Below, piece after piece: positions 44,471 to 55,080 of a DNA stretch of 64,000 nt (positions are counted from its first letter, which is position 1; each line of letters begins with the position of its first letter). The notes beneath the pieces were generated by a model. The model was not told the origin of the DNA and searched no databases. It worked only from the letters and a program-made list of their open reading frames with translations. The stretch covers positions 623,101-687,100 of the forward strand of contig JXTB01000111.1 of assembly GCA_002914805.1 (NCBI GenBank). The letters are read 5' to 3'. The stretch comes from Parasponia andersonii. Lineage: Eukaryota; Streptophyta; Magnoliopsida; Rosales; Cannabaceae. The position numbers and the translations under genes were made by a program.

Positions 44471-47060
44471 GATTCTTTCACGCGTTTGTATTGGTTTTTT
44501 AATTGTATATATGATTTATTAATTTAGTGTAGAAGGTTTAAAATCTTACGCACACGTTGATATATTCGCTTTATGGAGAGAGTTGGCTTATATATTACGC
44601 GTGCGGATTTTTGACGCAAATGAGTTCGCTAGTGGGTTCTGGCTAAGCTTAGTCCTCACACTACTATTGACGAAAGGAATATATATTGTACGTAGATTCC
44701 TATTTGTCTTATTTGGGATAGTGGTTTGATGAAAAGTGGATCTTCCATTACGGATCAAGTGGGTTGTACGAGAATCTCATACCATTTTCCAATTTGGTGA
44801 AAATGAAATGAACCTTCTCTTTAGGCCTAATCTTAGTTTTTCTTATTCAAGGATGCTAATATATGTTCGCTAATAGTGATCATATGACTCATATCTCCTT
44901 GATTTTAAATTCGATATATTATTATCCTCTAACAATTATATGCCAAAATGGGGAGCAACTAGTAATAAAATAATCACCGTTGTGCATTTAATTTCCAAAT
45001 TTGAGTTTTGTTAATTCTGATCGTTCAAAAAGATTAGCCGATCGAACGATTGGAAGAGGAATAGGCCGAAGAACAAGATAGAGACAATAGAGGTTGGAAA
45101 AAGAGTACAGAAATCAACTCCGGCAACTACTCGTTTAAAGAGAATGTGTGTTGGAATACAGACATAAGATGACGGCTACACGTAATTATAAAACTACGCA
45201 CACCATCTATGCTATATTTTCAGCCAAAATCGAATCCATAATTGCTCTCTTGTAATTCAAAGTCGATCACAATTCTTTTTGTCTTTGAATTAAGTTTTTT
45301 GTCTTTGAATTAAATTTCTTCCTTCGGTGAGATCCAATGATTTAAAGTTAAAGTGCAGAATTTATCTTTAACAAAACTAGCTTTAGTGAGATCGAAAATT
45401 ATCGCTCTCGCCCCCTGGTTGGGAAGTTCGTTGCTTCCAACTTCCCCTAAGTTTATTGTTGTAAAACACCTCCACCAACCATATTCAAATGGTGCTTGGT
45501 ACCTAATAGTCATGGTGATAGGTATTATAATAAAGTAACAAAAACAAAACAAAATAGGATGCGTTCCAAAAACGAGGTCACATTCTAAAAATAATGTTTT
45601 ATGTCAAAAATATTAACTTAGTTATTAAATTAGGCTATGGACAATTACATTAGTTCCCCCGTAAGTCCTCTTGAGTTTATCTTGGATTGTACTCATTACT
45701 TGGTAAACAGAACTTCGAAAAGACGACAAGTCGTTCATTGTTTACAAGTTCGCTGTCAAGTCCCAGATACTACAAATCATTTCTTGTAGAAGACGATAAT
45801 ATCATTGTTTCCTTAAACACAAGACTGTTGTTCAAGAACGAAAAAAACATGAAAATCTTATTTCCAAGTTTTGTTGTCATTTTAATTTTTATGATGAAAT
45901 GATGTGATTTGTTTTTGTTCACGATATGATTTTTTTTTTCTTTGGAAATAATTCACGTACGCTATGCGTTTGTTACTCGTTAATGCCCAAAAAAGAAAAT
46001 ATAAAAACTACATGTCATTTTTTTGTGTTCGAAGATAATGTTTTGGCCAAAACCCCAAGTAGCTACTTTGCTTTCTTTTTATAGGCAACCACATTCGGTT
46101 GTTCATTGTTCAAATATATACAAATAATATATTTCCTTCCCCGAAAGAAAACATATATATTTATTTTTGTCGGAAACTAAACAATATGTCGTTTCCGGAA
46201 CATTGGTTTATTTAAAGTTCACAAGTACAATGATGTCGCGCAAATTTAAAATAACTAGTTAAATAGATTCAAGCCACTCGTTATATACACCGAATTGAAT
46301 TGGATCGAAATGAATTGGGTATTTAATACAGTAATATATTTTCTACAATCTATGACTAAAAATTTATTTACATAATAAAATAATTTTTTATTTATGAGTG
46401 CAATTTAATTTTTCAATAAGATAAATAAATAAATTTTTACACAATATAACAAGTAAAAATAATATTTTTATCCAAATAAAATATTGTACTTAATTTTTTA
46501 ATAAAACTGGGAGTATAATATTGTTGAATTCAAAATAAAATTTTTTATTTTTAAGAAACAGATACCAAAAAAGATATGGAAAAAAAAAAGAAAAAAAGAA
46601 AAAAACAAGTGCTCGAGAGTTTTTTTAAACCAAAGTTCACAAGGGAACAACTTTATCCCCTTCATCATGTGGGATTAAATTGGAAGGCTGGACTTTTTGT
46701 CTAGTCCTTCCACAAGTTCAAATATGGGACTGGACAAAAAAGTCCAGCATCTCCCTATAGTCCAGCCAATAAGTACTCCATTCGACCTTTCCTCAAACAT
46801 AATCGAAAAAGACACGAAAATTTTAAAATTAACGATGGTAATTATATTGGAATTCTCATGAAACAAAGTAATTCACTATTTTTAAAATAGTTTAAGTGGA
46901 TGTCCTGTTTTTATCTTTTATAGGTAAATATCTATTTCATTAAACTCTCGACATAGTGTCTTCTTTTTTTTTTTTTTTTTATAACCCTTATTTTATAAGT
47001 TAGTTATTTTGATTTAATCAATATATTGCAAAAATATTTCTCTCTTTACTTTCCCGTTCT
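44471..47060. other. Intergenic sequence
   Basis: No gene was recognised. It holds a 21-bp tandem pair (TTTTGTCTTTGAATTAA) at about 45280-45316, A- and T-rich tracts, and a 62-bp foldback at 46687-46748. Confidence 0.5.
46687..46748. repeat. Short foldback (21-22 bp arms)
   Basis: Arms GCTGGACTTTTTGTCTAGTC(C) at 46687-46707 and, read inward, GCTGGACTTTTTTGTCCAGT(CC) at 46727-46748, with a 19-nt spacer. It pairs almost completely. It could be a small MITE core or a hairpin transcript; no other copy was noticed. Confidence 0.7.
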
Positions 47061-47545
47061 TCTCTCTTTTCTCCTTGTTGAGATCGAGATTTTAGAGTTT
47101 TCCCTTCTCGAGTCTTTAGTATTCTTTATTTGAAAATAATAAACATGTTTGATGAGTAAATCAATGAATCAAAAACTCACATCAACAATTTCCATTGCTC
47201 ATCCAAACATTAAATAACCATTTGATTTTGGAGTATGTCAAACAAGAGAAAATTAAAGTGTTACCTCTCGAGTTTTCTATTGGATTCGCATCTGTCATCT
47301 TCTATTCAACCGAACCTATAAGAATATGAAGAACATAGGAGCGAGAGGGCTTATGAGTTCCTCTCATTCTTCTTTTTCCTCTCTTTCTCATCCATATTCC
47401 ACATTAGACACTTAGTATTTTATTTATATAAAATGTGGTCAAAAAGGAGTCTAAGCCTAGTGGGCTGACTAAGACACTGTGAGTGAGGAAGCCCATATAT
47501 CTTTTGCTAGTTAGTAAGTATGTGTCATCCAATTATCACTCAATT

Positions 47546-47659
47546 TATAATACCATGTACAATTAATATATTATCACATAGTTGTCCATAACATACTTTA
47601 ATTATAATACCATGTACAATTAATATATTATCACATAGTTGTCCATAACATACTTTAAT
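47546..47659. repeat. 57-bp tandem duplication
   Basis: TATAATACCATGTACAATTA... repeated twice head to tail (47546-47602 and 47603-47659) with no difference seen, so it is recent or recently homogenised. Confidence 0.92.
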
Positions 47660-48979
47660 TGTGACATTACAGTGAGTTGTCAATGACTATATCAATCTAT
47701 ACAAAATATTCCAATATTCTTCTTCTTCGAGACTCAAGTTGGATTTGATCTAGTTTTCCAGCATTGTCTTCTTGTTTTCGGCCGTATTTCATCTCTGGTT
47801 ATCTTCTCTTTTTTTTTTTTTGTTGCATTTGCAGAATATACTAGATGTCCATATTTTGAGGTATGTATTTTCTTTTGAATTTCGATTTTTGGGAGGCTAG
47901 TTTCAAATATTTTTCTTAATTGAATTGTTTTGTTTTTGGGGATTTTGAATTTAATAACTAATTTTAGTTGGAATTATTGTTAATTATTTTGTACAATCTT
48001 GTTTTTTTTAATTATTATTGATTAGTGATTATAAGTATTTTTTATGTTTTTTCAACTATTGTTCATAATTAGTAGTTGTTTCTACTTGGTTTATGAATTT
48101 TTTTATTGAGGTAAATATGATTATTAATATGGTCAAATATGTTTTCCCCTGTCTCTAGTTATCGTTGATAAATATATTAAGTGTTTTCATATTTAGTTCA
48201 TATATTTCTGATTTCTGATTTTGTTACGTATAAGTATGTGGTGGTATATGTTTTATGGTTATCGTAATAATCATGTTAACTATTTTCTAGTTCGGTTCAT
48301 ATATTTCTGGTTGTGGCATATATATGAGTTTGAAGACTGTAGATGTTTTTGTTTTTTGTTTTTCTTTTCTGTTTAATGGTTATGTTTTATAAATAAGTAA
48401 AAGTTTCTGCTTTGGGATATGAATTTCTGGTTGTTGTATATATGAAAATTGTAGTAGTATTTGTTTGTTTGTTTTTGGTTTTATGGTTCACGGCTCACAA
48501 ATGTTTTTAGTACATGGTCTTCATAAAATTCTGACTGTGGTATTTAATATTGATGTTGTGAATGATGTGTTTGAGGTAAGTAATTTGATTTGTACAGTTA
48601 ATGTAACTAATAGTGAAAGATATGTTTGAGCTATGTTGATCTATAATGAGGCCTTGTAACTAAAATAAGATTAACTAAAAGTCAATTCTAAAGGTAGTGT
48701 TTAAGAACTATGAACTGCATTTTATTGCTGTGTTTATTTGTTGATCATGGTAATTAGTTTATATTGAGGCAGCTTTTATGTTAAACTTTTATATATCGTA
48801 GATATGACTTCAAGTTTTAGAGCTGAAATATCAATCTGTTAAATTAAGAGCATATGCTTATATATCTTATGTGCGGAATCATGCATGTAGTTTATATTTT
48901 TATATACCTGTTGTAAGTATTTTATTTTCCTTAGTTATTTGTCATCTTTATTTTAGTAATGACTAAGATACTTGTGATT

Positions 48980-49620
48980 ATCCATTATCATGGTCATTAG
49001 GATGAGAGTAAAAACTATGTTATCAGTGTTTTGGTTGATAAAGGGTTAAGCTATTTCAAAATTTCGAGTCATTCTATTCATTTGTTTATTGATATGAAAT
49101 ATGAGGTTTATGCCAATAAATCTTTTAGAGAAAAAAAGGTGAAAATGGCTTAAATTAGTATTTGCATATTGTGAAAGATGACAATGATAGGAAGTATCTA
49201 CTTAGAATTATTTTTGATGAGCTTCCTTTGCTATAGATATTGGTGAGCACACACAGTATTTTGTTCTAGTGGTTCATCAAGTTTTGTTGGGATTCATGTG
49301 TTTTTGAGGAGGGTTAAGTTCTAAATCGTGATTCACTACGCATATTTGAGGTTGGTTCTTCCTCCAACAATGATGGAAATTCAGTTGCTTCGTATGCTTT
49401 GACTCTTAATTTCAACAATTCCCCAAGTTTTTATGATGTTGAAGGCTACTTAGTCGACCCAGAAAGCTTAAATGATATGATATTAAGGAAAAATACACGC
49501 TTTCTCATATAAAAAAAATGTTTCAATTTGCTTTTGCGTTTGATTGCTATGAAGAGTGTAAAATTTTAAAGTCTAGGCTAAATAAGCTTTCAGTTCAGTA
49601 TAATATGCTTTTAATTGTTC
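48980..49620 (+). pseudogene. Possible MULE transposase N-terminal remnant
   Basis: Broken frames give ISVLVDKGLSYFKIS, then DDNDRKYLLRIIFDELPLL, and SSSNNDGNSVASYALTLNF leading to SYDVEGYLVD-like and MILRKNTRF segments. The order and flavour resemble the region before the zinc-finger domain of plant MULE transposases. Stops and shifts abound, and no catalytic domain follows before the right inverted repeat. The identification is from memory and weak. Confidence 0.35.
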
Positions 49621-49970
49621 GTGGTTGCATCCAGGTATAGACCAAGTAGATTGTGGTTAATTAAAATGTATGTTAGTGATCATATTTACTCTAGAATCTC
49701 GATCTCAAAAAGGAGAAAAGAGAGAGAGTTCACGCAATGAATTAATAAACACAAACAAACTAATGCAATAAATAAATGGCAAAAATGAAAAAAGAAAATA
49801 TCACCATTCACCAAGCTGAGAGTTTATGAAAATGGACAGGGACGTCCACTTAAACCATTTTAGAAAAAATGGTCATCCATCATAATTTCCTCAAAAAATG
49901 TAAATAACTATAAGGCTTCCTATTGGGCCACATAAACAAAAATGGGCTACTACTACGCACATTAGGCCCA

Positions 49971-50545
49971 TTAATTGCAACCCTCGTTAGCAATATAGAA
50001 GTGTTGGGCCTGAAGGGCCGCGGCCTCTTCAGAAACCAAGGCCTTGATCACCAAAGTCTTTACAGCCCAAGGAGCGTACGGAAACCCCTTCCTGGCGTAG
50101 GAGTTTAGCAGGGACGCACTCGCCTGCTTGAGCAGCCCACGGAAGGCGTCCCCCCGGTCGCTCCTGGCCGTCGCCTCGAGCAAAGTCAGATCAGATCTGA
50201 ACCGTTCACGTGCTCTCGACCCGAACACCTTCGACACCGTCGATGTCTGTGGGACCATCTTCGGCCACGCCTCCTTCCTACTGCTCCAGTACCTGTCTCA
50301 TACACACACACCACAACCACCACCCGAGTCAGCTCCTATCCCACTCGGCCGAGTTGAATCTTTACCCACATTTATTTATTTATTTATTTTTTTGAAAAGA
50401 AAAAAAGAGCTTACTTGGGAGTGCATCTTGGTGTGGTTCTGGTGTAGAGAAAACCCGGCCTTGTTGCTGATACGTTAACGAAAACGGAGAGAAAAAGGAG
50501 AAGGAGAAGAAGAATGAGGGGAGTCGATCGATAAGGACCTCCCAT
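49971..50545 (-). CDS. Small predicted secreted protein, function unknown
   Basis: Two exons on the minus strand, 50415-50545 and 49971-50292, with GT-AG borders and a 122-bp intron, encode 150 residues. Residues 1-27 form a clear signal peptide (MGGPYRSTP, then seven leucine-rich positions, ending near NVSA). The mature part has Cys near residue 42 and a second Cys as the penultimate residue (ANEGCN), so one disulphide is possible. Conserved-looking blocks are YWSSRKEAWPKMVPQTSTVS, FRSDLTLLEATAR, LLNSYARKGFPYAPWAVKTL and ALVSEEAAALQAQ. I have the impression of similar plant proteins but recall no function. The joined frame, signal peptide and high G+C argue for a real gene. It is probably exported to the cell wall or apoplast. 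Confidence 0.78.
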
Positions 50546-52209
50546 AACTCGGTATGTCTCTTCCCAGTGGACCAGAGTCAAGGATATGTTTTTTTTTTTT
50601 TTTTTTCTTTTTTTGGAAGTGAGATTTGTACCGTTTCGGATTTCAAAATGTGAGTTTGAAATATATTCAGTGATCCAGTTTTAAACGTTTCTTGTCTGCC
50701 ATGCGTGTCTTCTTCTAATTGGAAACTGGTTGAGTTCTCGATGCAACTTTTGTTTCGTTTGGACGGATTTACCCTTTTAAAGTTAAAGACAGTCACTACC
50801 CACGTACCATTTTGCCATTTGGGAAAGAATAAAAAGAAGACCAAGTCATAAGTTATGTTTTCATCAACTTTGTATCTGTCATTAGTAAGAAAATATATTA
50901 ACGCCTTGGAGTTTACTACAATGGCTAGTGGCATTCATGATGCATATAGGAGAAAAAGGCTTCAAAGATATATCTTAAGAAAAAGGAAAAAAGAGGGAAA
51001 GAAAAAAAAAAAAAAAGAAAAGAAGTGGTTTGCACGAGAGTTGAAACAAAATGCATTCAACATTCTTCTATTTATATAGGCGGATATACTTTACTTTACA
51101 TTTCATTGGACTGCATGAAAAAGCTCAAAATCATATAACATATCTATCTTTTGCTTTGATTTCAATGAGCTTATATATTCTATATTGTCTGTTCTTTCTA
51201 ATGTAGGTATAATGTGTCATGTATCTCTCTTCATGTGGGGGACCAGACCATACTGTTCTTTCACGGATAAATATACATGCGCCTCCACTCTAGATCGGTT
51301 TATCCTCGGACCAAATATTTTTGAGCATGCTCATAACTATATCTGTACAACCATAAATGTGTATTAATACATATATACATTATATATATATAAACACTAA
51401 TTCTGTACATATTTTCTTTTATAAATATGTGTATTAATATGTATCGTTTTAATAAATTATAATTCATTATATATTTTTTTTAATAAAAAAATTGATCACT
51501 GTTAATTTAACAATTAAAAAAAATATCTATTATATGCAGATAGAGAGATAATGAGAGGCTAAGTTTTAACTTTTCTCCCCGTTATTTCTGCTCCATCTGC
51601 TTTCTACCACCAACAATTGTAGACCGTTGGATCTCGTCATATCCGATGATCTACAATCACCAGCAATATAAAATGGTATCTTTCATTTTCATCTCTCTTC
51701 TTCGTTTCTTTCTCCCCCTTCGTTTGCATTTTTATGTAAAATAAAGATTAGAATAAGAACTCTGTTTAGATCCTATTCCCTTCTTTGCAGCTATATATGT
51801 TTCTTAAAAAACTACGTAACATCAAGACAAGAGGTACATACGTACTTTAGTACATATATATGTTCAAAACATTCAACAAAGAAAGGGAAATCATAATAAT
51901 AAAGAAGAGAACAAGAGAAATCTAAATTAAAAGCTTCTATATATACATAACAAAGAGAGTTATGATAACTAATTTGGTCATACCATTCCATTCTTGGTTG
52001 GGAGAAGCAAAAACAAGCATAAGAATAACATTAACACTCATCCTGGCAGTGACGGCCTTCACTTAAAACTCTCAATCTTTCCTAATCCATCATATATATA
52101 TTGGTCAAATAAGGTCCAGTTAAATCTGAATACATAAAAGAAAAAAAAAATTGTTTTAAGCATCATATATAAACAAATTACTTAAATGATTTTAGCTAGT
52201 ATCTAAGTA

Positions 52210-52311
52210 CCAACAATTAATGGCTGAAATGCAGACTGCAAGATTGGTTAGAGCTTCAAATCATAAGCACTAATCAGCCTTGAAGTCTGCTGTCCAGCCA
52301 TTGATTGTTGG
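52210..52311. ncRNA. Foldback resembling a microRNA precursor
   Basis: Two 47-nt arms (52210-52256 and 52265-52311) pair without any bulge around an 8-nt loop. Counting by hand, 39 of 47 positions are Watson-Crick, 3 can be G-U on the plus strand, and 5 mismatch. The 5' arm starts CCAACAATTAATGGCTG, and the 3' arm, read inward, CCAACAATCAATGGCTG. Size, symmetry and loop fit plant pre-miRNA, but I recognise no known mature microRNA, and a small MITE would look similar. Strand is undetermined. Confidence 0.45.
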
Positions 52312-52384
52312 TCCAACTATACGGAGAAACTTTAGGTAAAACAAATGCACAGGCATAATATTTTTAATTTTTTTTTCTAAATAA

Positions 52385-52534
52385 ATTAATGCAGGAATGT
52401 CAATATTTACGTGAAATTATTTGGAAAAATGACTAAAAATTCCCACTTCAAATTCGGCTGGCGTAACATTAAAATATATTTAGAGTCAATTTTCCAAATA
52501 ATTTCACATATATATGACATTCCTCCATTAATTC
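52385..52534. mobile_element. MITE with ~50-bp inverted repeats
   Basis: The left half starts TTAATGCAGGAATGTCAATA. The right half, read inward, is TTAATGGAGGAATGTCATAT. Both continue with GTGAAATTATTTGGAAAA. The arms cover two thirds of the 150-bp element. TTAAT/ATTAA at the ends may include the target duplication (TTA/TAA would suggest Tourist). Confidence 0.65.
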
Positions 52535-54858
52535 GTACCAAAAAAAAGAAAAAAACATATTTTAGTTTTGCATTTGTCCTACCAGAAGATTATTCTCTAT
52601 ATAGTTGGATGCTAATTTCCTAAATTTTATCTTGAATTACTTGGTTCATCGTCTAAAATCAGGAAAATTTAAACTCTATTTTTTTTTCAAAAAAAAAAAA
52701 AAGAAAAGCAGAAAACCTATCGAGCAAATTAAAAAATAAGTACACTTGTTTCCCTGATCAAAACCATTTTTGTTGGTGAATATAATAATTTCTCTTTGTG
52801 CTGATCATGTATATCTCCTACGATTTTTTTTTTCTTTTTTGATTAATAATCTTTTACAAAATACGAACCATGTGATCTGTCTTCTTTTTTATTTCAAACT
52901 ATAAAGAAACGGGAGCACTAACATAAAACTAAGGAACAAATTAAAAAAAAAAGAACGCTACAAGATTGCCTTAGAAAAAAAAAGTACCTGAGAGTCTCTA
53001 TGGGAGCAAATGTACTGTAATAATAGGCTAAGTCTGCTTCTTTCTTTTTTAAGCTAAACCCGAAAAAAAAAAAGCTCAAAAAAAAGAAGAAAAAAAAAAG
53101 AAGAAAAAAAAACCCGAAAAAAATACCTATGGATGCAATGAATCTCTAAAGCAACCAAGAAACAAAAATAGTCTACTTAACTTTTACAACTTTTATTCTC
53201 TAATGCAACCTAAAAAAAAAAAACCGAAAAAAATAAATAATGAATCTCTCTTTCTTGATATATATCTTTTGCAAATTTCTTTTTCTTTTTGGTGAATAAA
53301 TATTTAACATGGTTATTAGTTATGTCATCATCTTCTTATTTTTTGACACAAACAATTAGAAACAGAATATATGCATGCAATGTTTTCACATTCTATATTT
53401 GAAATAACAAAGAAACAGAAAACTAATCAACAAAGTGCAAAGCTCAAAAAAGAAGTAATAAAGAAAGATTCGTACCTGAGAGTAAACAAAAAAAACATTG
53501 TTTGTATTTATTTATAGGCTTAGAATGCATATTTTTTAAGTCAGCTTAATTTTTAAGCTAAACCTTATTTTTTTTATGCAGTTGTTTTTCAATTTCTACT
53601 CAGCTTAATTTTTATGCAGTTTTTTTTCCCCTCTTTAATGGTCGTAGTAGAGCCGTATACATATTATATATAGATATATATTTGTAGGTCCGAGATTTGT
53701 CTAATTTGTCCCTCTTTTTCTCTATCTATCAAATTACATTAGTTTTTAACAAGTTAACTTAAAAATTAAAACAAGATCAGTTATTTTCTATTTTATAATC
53801 GCTCTAATTAAATGTTATGTCAAAAATCATATTAGGTCACAGAGAATAAGACAGAAAATTGGGAGGAGGCGTTGCTTGTAGGGACTCCAGTGGTGTATGT
53901 ATGCGGATTAGGATCAGTCTCAATTTTTGTTGTCTTTTCGCTGTCCCACTTATGAAAACCAGTCACATCGCTTAATGTGGAGTAGTTTAATTATTTAATA
54001 ACTCATCCACAAAATATTTCTATTATTTTAAAATGGTGTGACATTTTTTAGTTAGTGAGACATAGAAGGGACAACGAAAAAGTGAAACAGTCGAAGCCGA
54101 TCACACTCCGTATATATGCATTTATGGTACAGGATGGATAGCATAATTTTAAGAAAAGGAGTTATTTAAAATAATGGATTCCGATTAAAATTTGAAAACG
54201 CTTTACCATGCATATGGTGTTTTTTAGGGGGAAAAAAATTTGCAAACTAGGACAAAGTTTCCTAGACTTATATACCTTTCCTACGAATATCAAAGTTTCC
54301 TATAGCCTAAGTTAATTACATTGAATCAAATGAATATTAGGCTGTACGGCATTTTAAGAAAAGAATTGGAAAAATACGTTCAGCTTAATTTTTTTAAATT
54401 TGGTATTGTATTTTAAAAAAAAATGTTATTTTTTAAAATAGTAATTAATAATTAATTTTCGAGTATTAATAATTAGTAATTAGTAATAAGTTTTCAGACA
54501 CTAATAATTAGTAAATAGTAATCATTTTAAAAATAATATTTTTCTCATTATTTAAAAAATGATATTTTTCTAAAACAAGTGATACAAGAATTGAAAAAAT
54601 TCAGATTCACCGCATTTTTGTAATTGTTTTTGTTTTTGTAGATTGAAGTGTTAGAAACCAACTACCATAGCTTTACTCTGGGCCTCATATTTTGAATGGC
54701 CTAGGCCAAGCCCAACGCAAGAGAAGAAATGTCATGTAATACAGCCCAACTTCTAAACCATATTGCAAAGTGACAAACAATTCCAAGACAACATTGCAGA
54801 GACGGACGAAAGAAGATATAAGAAAACGCAATTTGTATACTTCTCTGAAACGCAAAGC

Positions 54859-54917
54859 CACCTGCCCTTTCACTCTAAATGAGGTGTAAGAACAAAAGGT
54901 TTTAATAGCCATGCAAA
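54859..54917 (+). promoter_or_regulatory. Seed-type promoter motifs of the 11S globulin gene
   Basis: A CACCTG E-box (54859-54864) and an RY-type CATGCAAA (54910-54917) lie 164-222 bases before the start codon. RY (CATGCA) and E-box motifs are the known hallmarks of legumin promoters, bound in seeds by B3 factors (ABI3, FUS3, LEC2) and by bHLH or bZIP partners. Motif presence is direct; activity is inferred. Confidence 0.6.
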
Positions 54918-54988
54918 CTGAAGAATGGCTTAAGATTCCTTACACAAAACTCCTTGCGTGTCTTCCCTTTACCTCAAATCTCTCCCAC

Positions 54989-54996
54989 TATAAAAA
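54989..54996 (+). promoter_or_regulatory. TATA box of the 11S globulin gene
   Basis: TATAAAAA, 92 bases before the start codon, in the clean CCACTATAAAAAACCC context typical of strongly expressed seed-protein genes. Confidence 0.85.
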
Positions 54997-55080
54997 ACCC
55001 AAACCCCGTCCTAGCTACTCCTCACTTCACCACCTCAAACCACAGAGTAATAGCACATCTTTCACCAACTGTTACTCAGG

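Larger units (their letters stand above)
47061..49725. mobile_element. 2.67-kb element with 38-bp terminal inverted repeats, possibly Mutator-like
   Basis: TCTCTCTTTTCTCCTTGTTG and the following 18 bases (47061-47098) recur inverted at 49688-49725 with only two differences in 38. No target duplication could be settled because the outer flanks are simple-sequence rich. The right part holds a broken reading (about 49000-49600) that resembles the N-terminal part of plant Mutator-like transposases. A perfect 57-bp tandem pair at 47546-47659 lies inside. Confidence 0.45.
50546..54858. other. AT-rich intergenic sequence
   Basis: No protein gene was recognised. Homopolymer A/T runs are abundant. 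Two foldback structures lie close together: the 102-nt hairpin at 52210-52311 and the inverted-repeat element at 52385-52534. Confidence 0.5.

Noticed and set aside
45310-45552. 80-residue minus-strand open frame
   Set aside because: No motif or signal; it probably lies in non-coding repeat DNA.
50578-50934. 118-residue minus-strand open frame upstream of the secreted-protein gene
   Set aside because: It ends in a poly-lysine tract made by poly(T) DNA and shows no conserved motif.
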